A stretch of 64,000 bases of DNA, taken from Chamaelirium japonicum (taxonomy: Eukaryota; Streptophyta; Magnoliopsida; Liliales; Melanthiaceae). Shown here piece by piece: positions 60,001 through 64,000 of the stretch. Where the stretch lies: NCBI GenBank assembly GCA_947650365.1, contig OX393549.1, forward strand, positions 18,294,896 to 18,358,895, read 5' to 3'. The notes beneath the pieces were generated by a model. That model was not told the origin of the DNA and made no database searches. It was given only the letters and a program-made list of their open reading frames with translations. Made by a program: the position numbers and the translations under genes. The first letter of the stretch is position 1, and every line of letters begins with the position of its first letter.

Positions 60001-63000
60001 TTAGAATGGATCGCACGAATGAATTAGAATGGATCGTACGAATAAATTAGAATGGATACATTCGTCCGAATGAATTAGAATGGATCATACGAATGAGTAA
60101 GAATGGATCGTACGAATGAAATAGAATAGATTGTACGAATGAATTAGAATGGATTCGTACGAATTAATTAGAATGGATACATTTGTGCGAATGAATTAGA
60201 ATTGATTGTACCAATGAGTAAGAATAGCTCGTATGAATGAAATAGAATGGATTGTGCGAATAAATTAGAATGGATCGTACGAATGAATTAGAATGGATCG
60301 TGTGAAAGAATTAGAATGGATAGTATGAATGAATTAGAATAGATCATATGAATGAATTAGAATGGATCATACGAATGAATTAGAATGGATCGTACGAATG
60401 AATTAGAATGGACCGTACGAATGAATTAGAATGGATACATTCATGCGAATGAATTAGAATGGATACATTCGTGCGAAAGAATTAGAATAGATCGTATGAA
60501 TGAATTAGAATGGATCCTATGAATGAATTAGAATGGATGGTGCGAATGAATTAGGATGGATCGTACGAATGAATTAGAATAGATCGTACGAATGAATTAG
60601 AATGGATCGTACGAAGAAATTAGAATGGATCGTACGAATGAATTAGAATGGATATATTCGTGCAAATGAATTAGAATGGATCGTATGAATGTATTAGAAT
60701 GGATCGTATGAGTGAATTAGAATGGATCGTACGAATGAATTAGAATGGATTGTATGAATGAATTAGAATGGATCGTACGAATGAATTAGAATGGATCATA
60801 CGAATTAATTAGAATGGATCATACGAATGAATTAGAATGGATCGTACGAATGAATTAGAATGGATACATTCGTGCGAATGAATTAGAATGGATTGTGCGA
60901 ATGAATAAGAACAGATCGTGCGAATGAATTAGAATGGATCGTACGAAAGAATAAGAATGGATCGTGCGAATGAATTAGAATGGATCGTACGAATGAATTA
61001 GAATGGATACATTTGTGCGAATGAATTAGAATGGATCATACGAATGAATTAGAATGGATCGTATGAATGAATTAGAATGGATCGTACGAATGAATTAGAA
61101 TGGATCGTGCGAATGAATTAGAATGGAGCGTACGAATGAATTAGAATGGATCATGTGAAAGAATTAGAATGGATCGTACAAATGAATTAGAATGGATCGT
61201 GCGAATGAATTAGAATGGATCGTACGAATGAATTAGAATGGATCGTGCTAATGAATTAGAATTGATCGAACGAATGAATTAGCACGGATCGTACGAATGA
61301 ATTAGAATGGATATATTCATGCAAATGAATTAGAATGGATCGTATGAATGTATTAGAATGGATCGTATGAGTGAAATAGAATGGATCGTACGAATGAATT
61401 AGAATGGATTGTATGAATGAATTAGAATGGATCGTACGAATGAATTAGAATAGATCATACGAATTAATTAGAATGGATCATACGAATGAATTAGAATGGA
61501 TCGTACGAATGAATTAGAATGGATCCATTCGTGCGAATGAATTAGAATGGATTGTGCGAATGAATAAGAACAGATCGTGCGAATGAATTAGAATGGATCG
61601 TACGAATGAATTAGAATGGATCGTGCGAATAAATTAGAATGGATCGTACGAATGAATTAGAATGGATACATTTGTGCGAATGAATTAGAATGGATCGTAC
61701 GAATGAATTAGAATGGATCGTATGAATGAATTAGAAGGGATCATGCGAATGAATTTGAATGGATCGTACGAATTCATTCTAATTCATTCATACAATCCAT
61801 TCTAATTCTTTCACACGATCCATTCTAATTCATTCGTACGTTCCATTCTAATTCATTAGCACGATCCATGCTAATTCATTCGTTCGATCAATTCTAATTC
61901 ATTAGCACGATCCATTCTAATTCATTCGTACGATCCATTCTAATTCATTCGCACGATCCATTCTAATTCATTCATAGGATCCATTCTAATTCATTCATAC
62001 AATCTATTCTAATTCTTTCGAACGAATGTATCCATTCTAATTCATTTGCACGAATGTATCCATTCTAATTCATTCGTACGATCCATTCTAATTCATTCGT
62101 ACGATCCATTCTAATTCATTCATACGATCCATTCTAATTCATTCATACGATCTATTCTAGTTCATTCATACAATCCATTCTAATTCTTTCACACGATCCA
62201 TTCTAATTCATTCGTACGATCCATTCTAATTCATTCGCACAATCCATTCTATTTCATTCGTACGATCCATTCTTACTCATTGGTACGATCCATTCTAATT
62301 CATTCGCACGAATGTATCCATTCTAATTCATTCGTACGAATCCATTCTAATTCATTCGTACAATCTATTCTATTTCATTCGTACGATCCATTCTTACTCA
62401 TTCGTATGATCCATTCTAATTCATTCGGACCAATCTATCCATTCTAATTTATTCGTACGATCCATTCTAATTCATTCGTACGATCCATTCTAATTCATTC
62501 GTACGATCCATTCTAATTCATTCGTCCGATCCATTCTAATTCATTCCCACGAATGTATCCATTCTAATTCATTCGTACGATCCATTCTAATTCATTCGTA
62601 CGATCCATTCTAATTCATTCGTAAGATCCATTCTAATTCATTCGTACGATCCATTATAATTCATTCGTACGATCCATTCTAATTCATTCGCACGAATGTA
62701 TCCATTCTAGTTCATTCGTACGATCCATTCTAATTCATTCGTACGATCCATTCTAATTCATTCTCACGATCCATTCTAATTCATTCGTACGATCCATTCT
62801 AATTCATTCATACGATCCATTCTAATTCATTCGTACGATCCATTCTAATTCATTCGCACAAATGCATCCATTCTAATTCATTCGTACGATCCATTCTAAT
62901 TCATTCGCACGATCCATTCTAATTCATTTGTACGATCCATTCTAATTCTTTCCCACGATCCATTCTATTTCATTCGTACGATCCATTCTAATTCATTCGC

Positions 63001-64000
63001 ACGATCCATTCTAATTCATTCGTACGATCCATTCTAATTCATTCATACGATCCATTCTAATTCATTCGTATGATCCATTCTAATTCATTCGCACAAATGT
63101 TTCCATTCTAATTCATTCGTACGATCCATTCTAATTCATTCACACTATCCATTCTAATTCATTCGTACGATCCATTCTAATTCATTCGTACGATCAATTC
63201 TAATTCATTCGTATGATCCATTCTAATTCATTCGTACGATCCATTCTAATTCATTCATACAATCCATTCTAATTCATTCACACGAATGTATCCATTCTAA
63301 TTAATTCGTACGATCCATTCTAATTCATTCATATGATCTATTCTTATTCATTCGCACGATCCAGTCTAATTGATTCGCACGATCCATTCTAATTCATTCG
63401 CACGAATGTATCCATTCTAATTCATTCGTACGATCCATTCTAATTCATTAATATGATCCATTCTAATTCATTCGTACGATCCATTCTAATTCATATGCAC
63501 AAAGGTATCCATTCTAATTCATTCGCACGAAAGAATTAGAATGTATTGTATGAAAGAATTAGAATGGATCGTGCGAATGAATTAGAATGGATCGTACGAA
63601 GGAATTAGAATGGATCGTACAAAGGAATTAGAATGGATCGTACGAATGAGTAAGAATGGATCGTACGAATGAATTAGAATGGATCATACGAATGAATTAG
63701 AATGGATCATACGAATTAATTAGAATGGATCGTACGAATGAATTAGAATGGATCGTACGAATGAATTAGAATGGACACATTCGTGCGAATGAATTAGAAT
63801 GGATCGTACGAATGAATTAGAATGGATCGTACGAATGAATTAGAATGGATACATTTGTGCGAATGAATTAGAATGGATCGGACGAATGAATTAGGATGGA
63901 TCGTACGAATGAATTAGAATGGATCGTGCGAATGAATTAGAATGGATCGTGCGAATGAATTAGAATGGATCGTACGAATGAATTAGAATGGATCGTACAA
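48003..64000. repeat. 23-bp satellite array, right block, with strand switches
   Basis: About 16 kb of the same 23-bp satellite; it runs off the window. Approximate orientation: - to 49340, + to 50633 (short flip near 50050), - to 50838, + to 51437, - to 54176, + to 54527, - to 55176, + to 55527, - to 56632, + to 57197, - to 58502, + to 59147, - to 59316, + to 61768, - to 63527, + to the end. Long stretches match the left block in variant order, for example 49336-50640 and 21208-22630, so kilobase-scale blocks were duplicated. No gene seen. Confidence 0.96.

Noticed and set aside
15943-64000. CRISPR-like array (short regular repeats)
   Set aside because: The 23-bp units are directly tandem with no unique spacers, change strand, and are flanked by plant retrotransposons. 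It is satellite DNA.
1-64000. tRNA, rRNA or cellular protein genes
   Set aside because: No cloverleaf, rRNA core or non-transposon protein family recognised by reading; all long coding frames fall within the elements.

Overview
The window is repeat-dense plant nuclear heterochromatin. I see no single-copy host gene, no rRNA or tRNA gene, no CRISPR array and nothing bacterial. The evidence for a plant (probably an angiosperm) is two long Ty3/gypsy LTR retrotransposons whose pol carries two RNase H domains, the second of the archaeal-like type that marks the plant Tat lineage, plus GT-AG introns of 72-83 bp. I cannot name the species.

Layout. (1) 1-423 and 14261-15942: two halves of an old gypsy element on the minus strand (host element, H), split by a younger insertion. 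(2) 424-14260: element 1 (E1), a complete but dead Tat-type element on the plus strand, flanked by the 5-bp target duplication GCCGG. (3) 15943-32211 and 48003-64000: about 32 kb of a 23-bp satellite that switches strand dozens of times and has a multi-kb higher-order organisation. (4) 32212-48002: element 2 (E2), a second member of the E1 family, inserted in the satellite with target duplication GTATC. Its two 731-bp LTRs show no difference in a full read-through, so the insertion is very young.

E1 and E2 share one plan: LTR with GC-rich 43-bp U3 repeats, PBS, gag, protease, a conserved in-frame UAG, then RT, RNase H, archaeal-like RNase H and integrase. After that come AATAAA and hairpin repeats, an antisense gene with three exons (about 862 aa in E2), long tandem arrays full of GATCGG palindromes, a polypurine tract and the 3' LTR. 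E1 has many lesions: nonsense codons, an RT frameshift, a protease active-site change, an integrase DDE-to-DDK change and a damaged PBS. E2 pol and antisense gene are intact, but gag and protease are separated by UAA.

Order of events, inferred: satellite; insertion of H; insertion of E1 into H; and, independently and most recently, insertion of E2 into the satellite. The points most worth attention are the conserved spliced antisense gene, the conserved UAG followed by CAAUCA between protease and RT, and the strand-flipping satellite whose flip junctions recur as parts of larger repeats.
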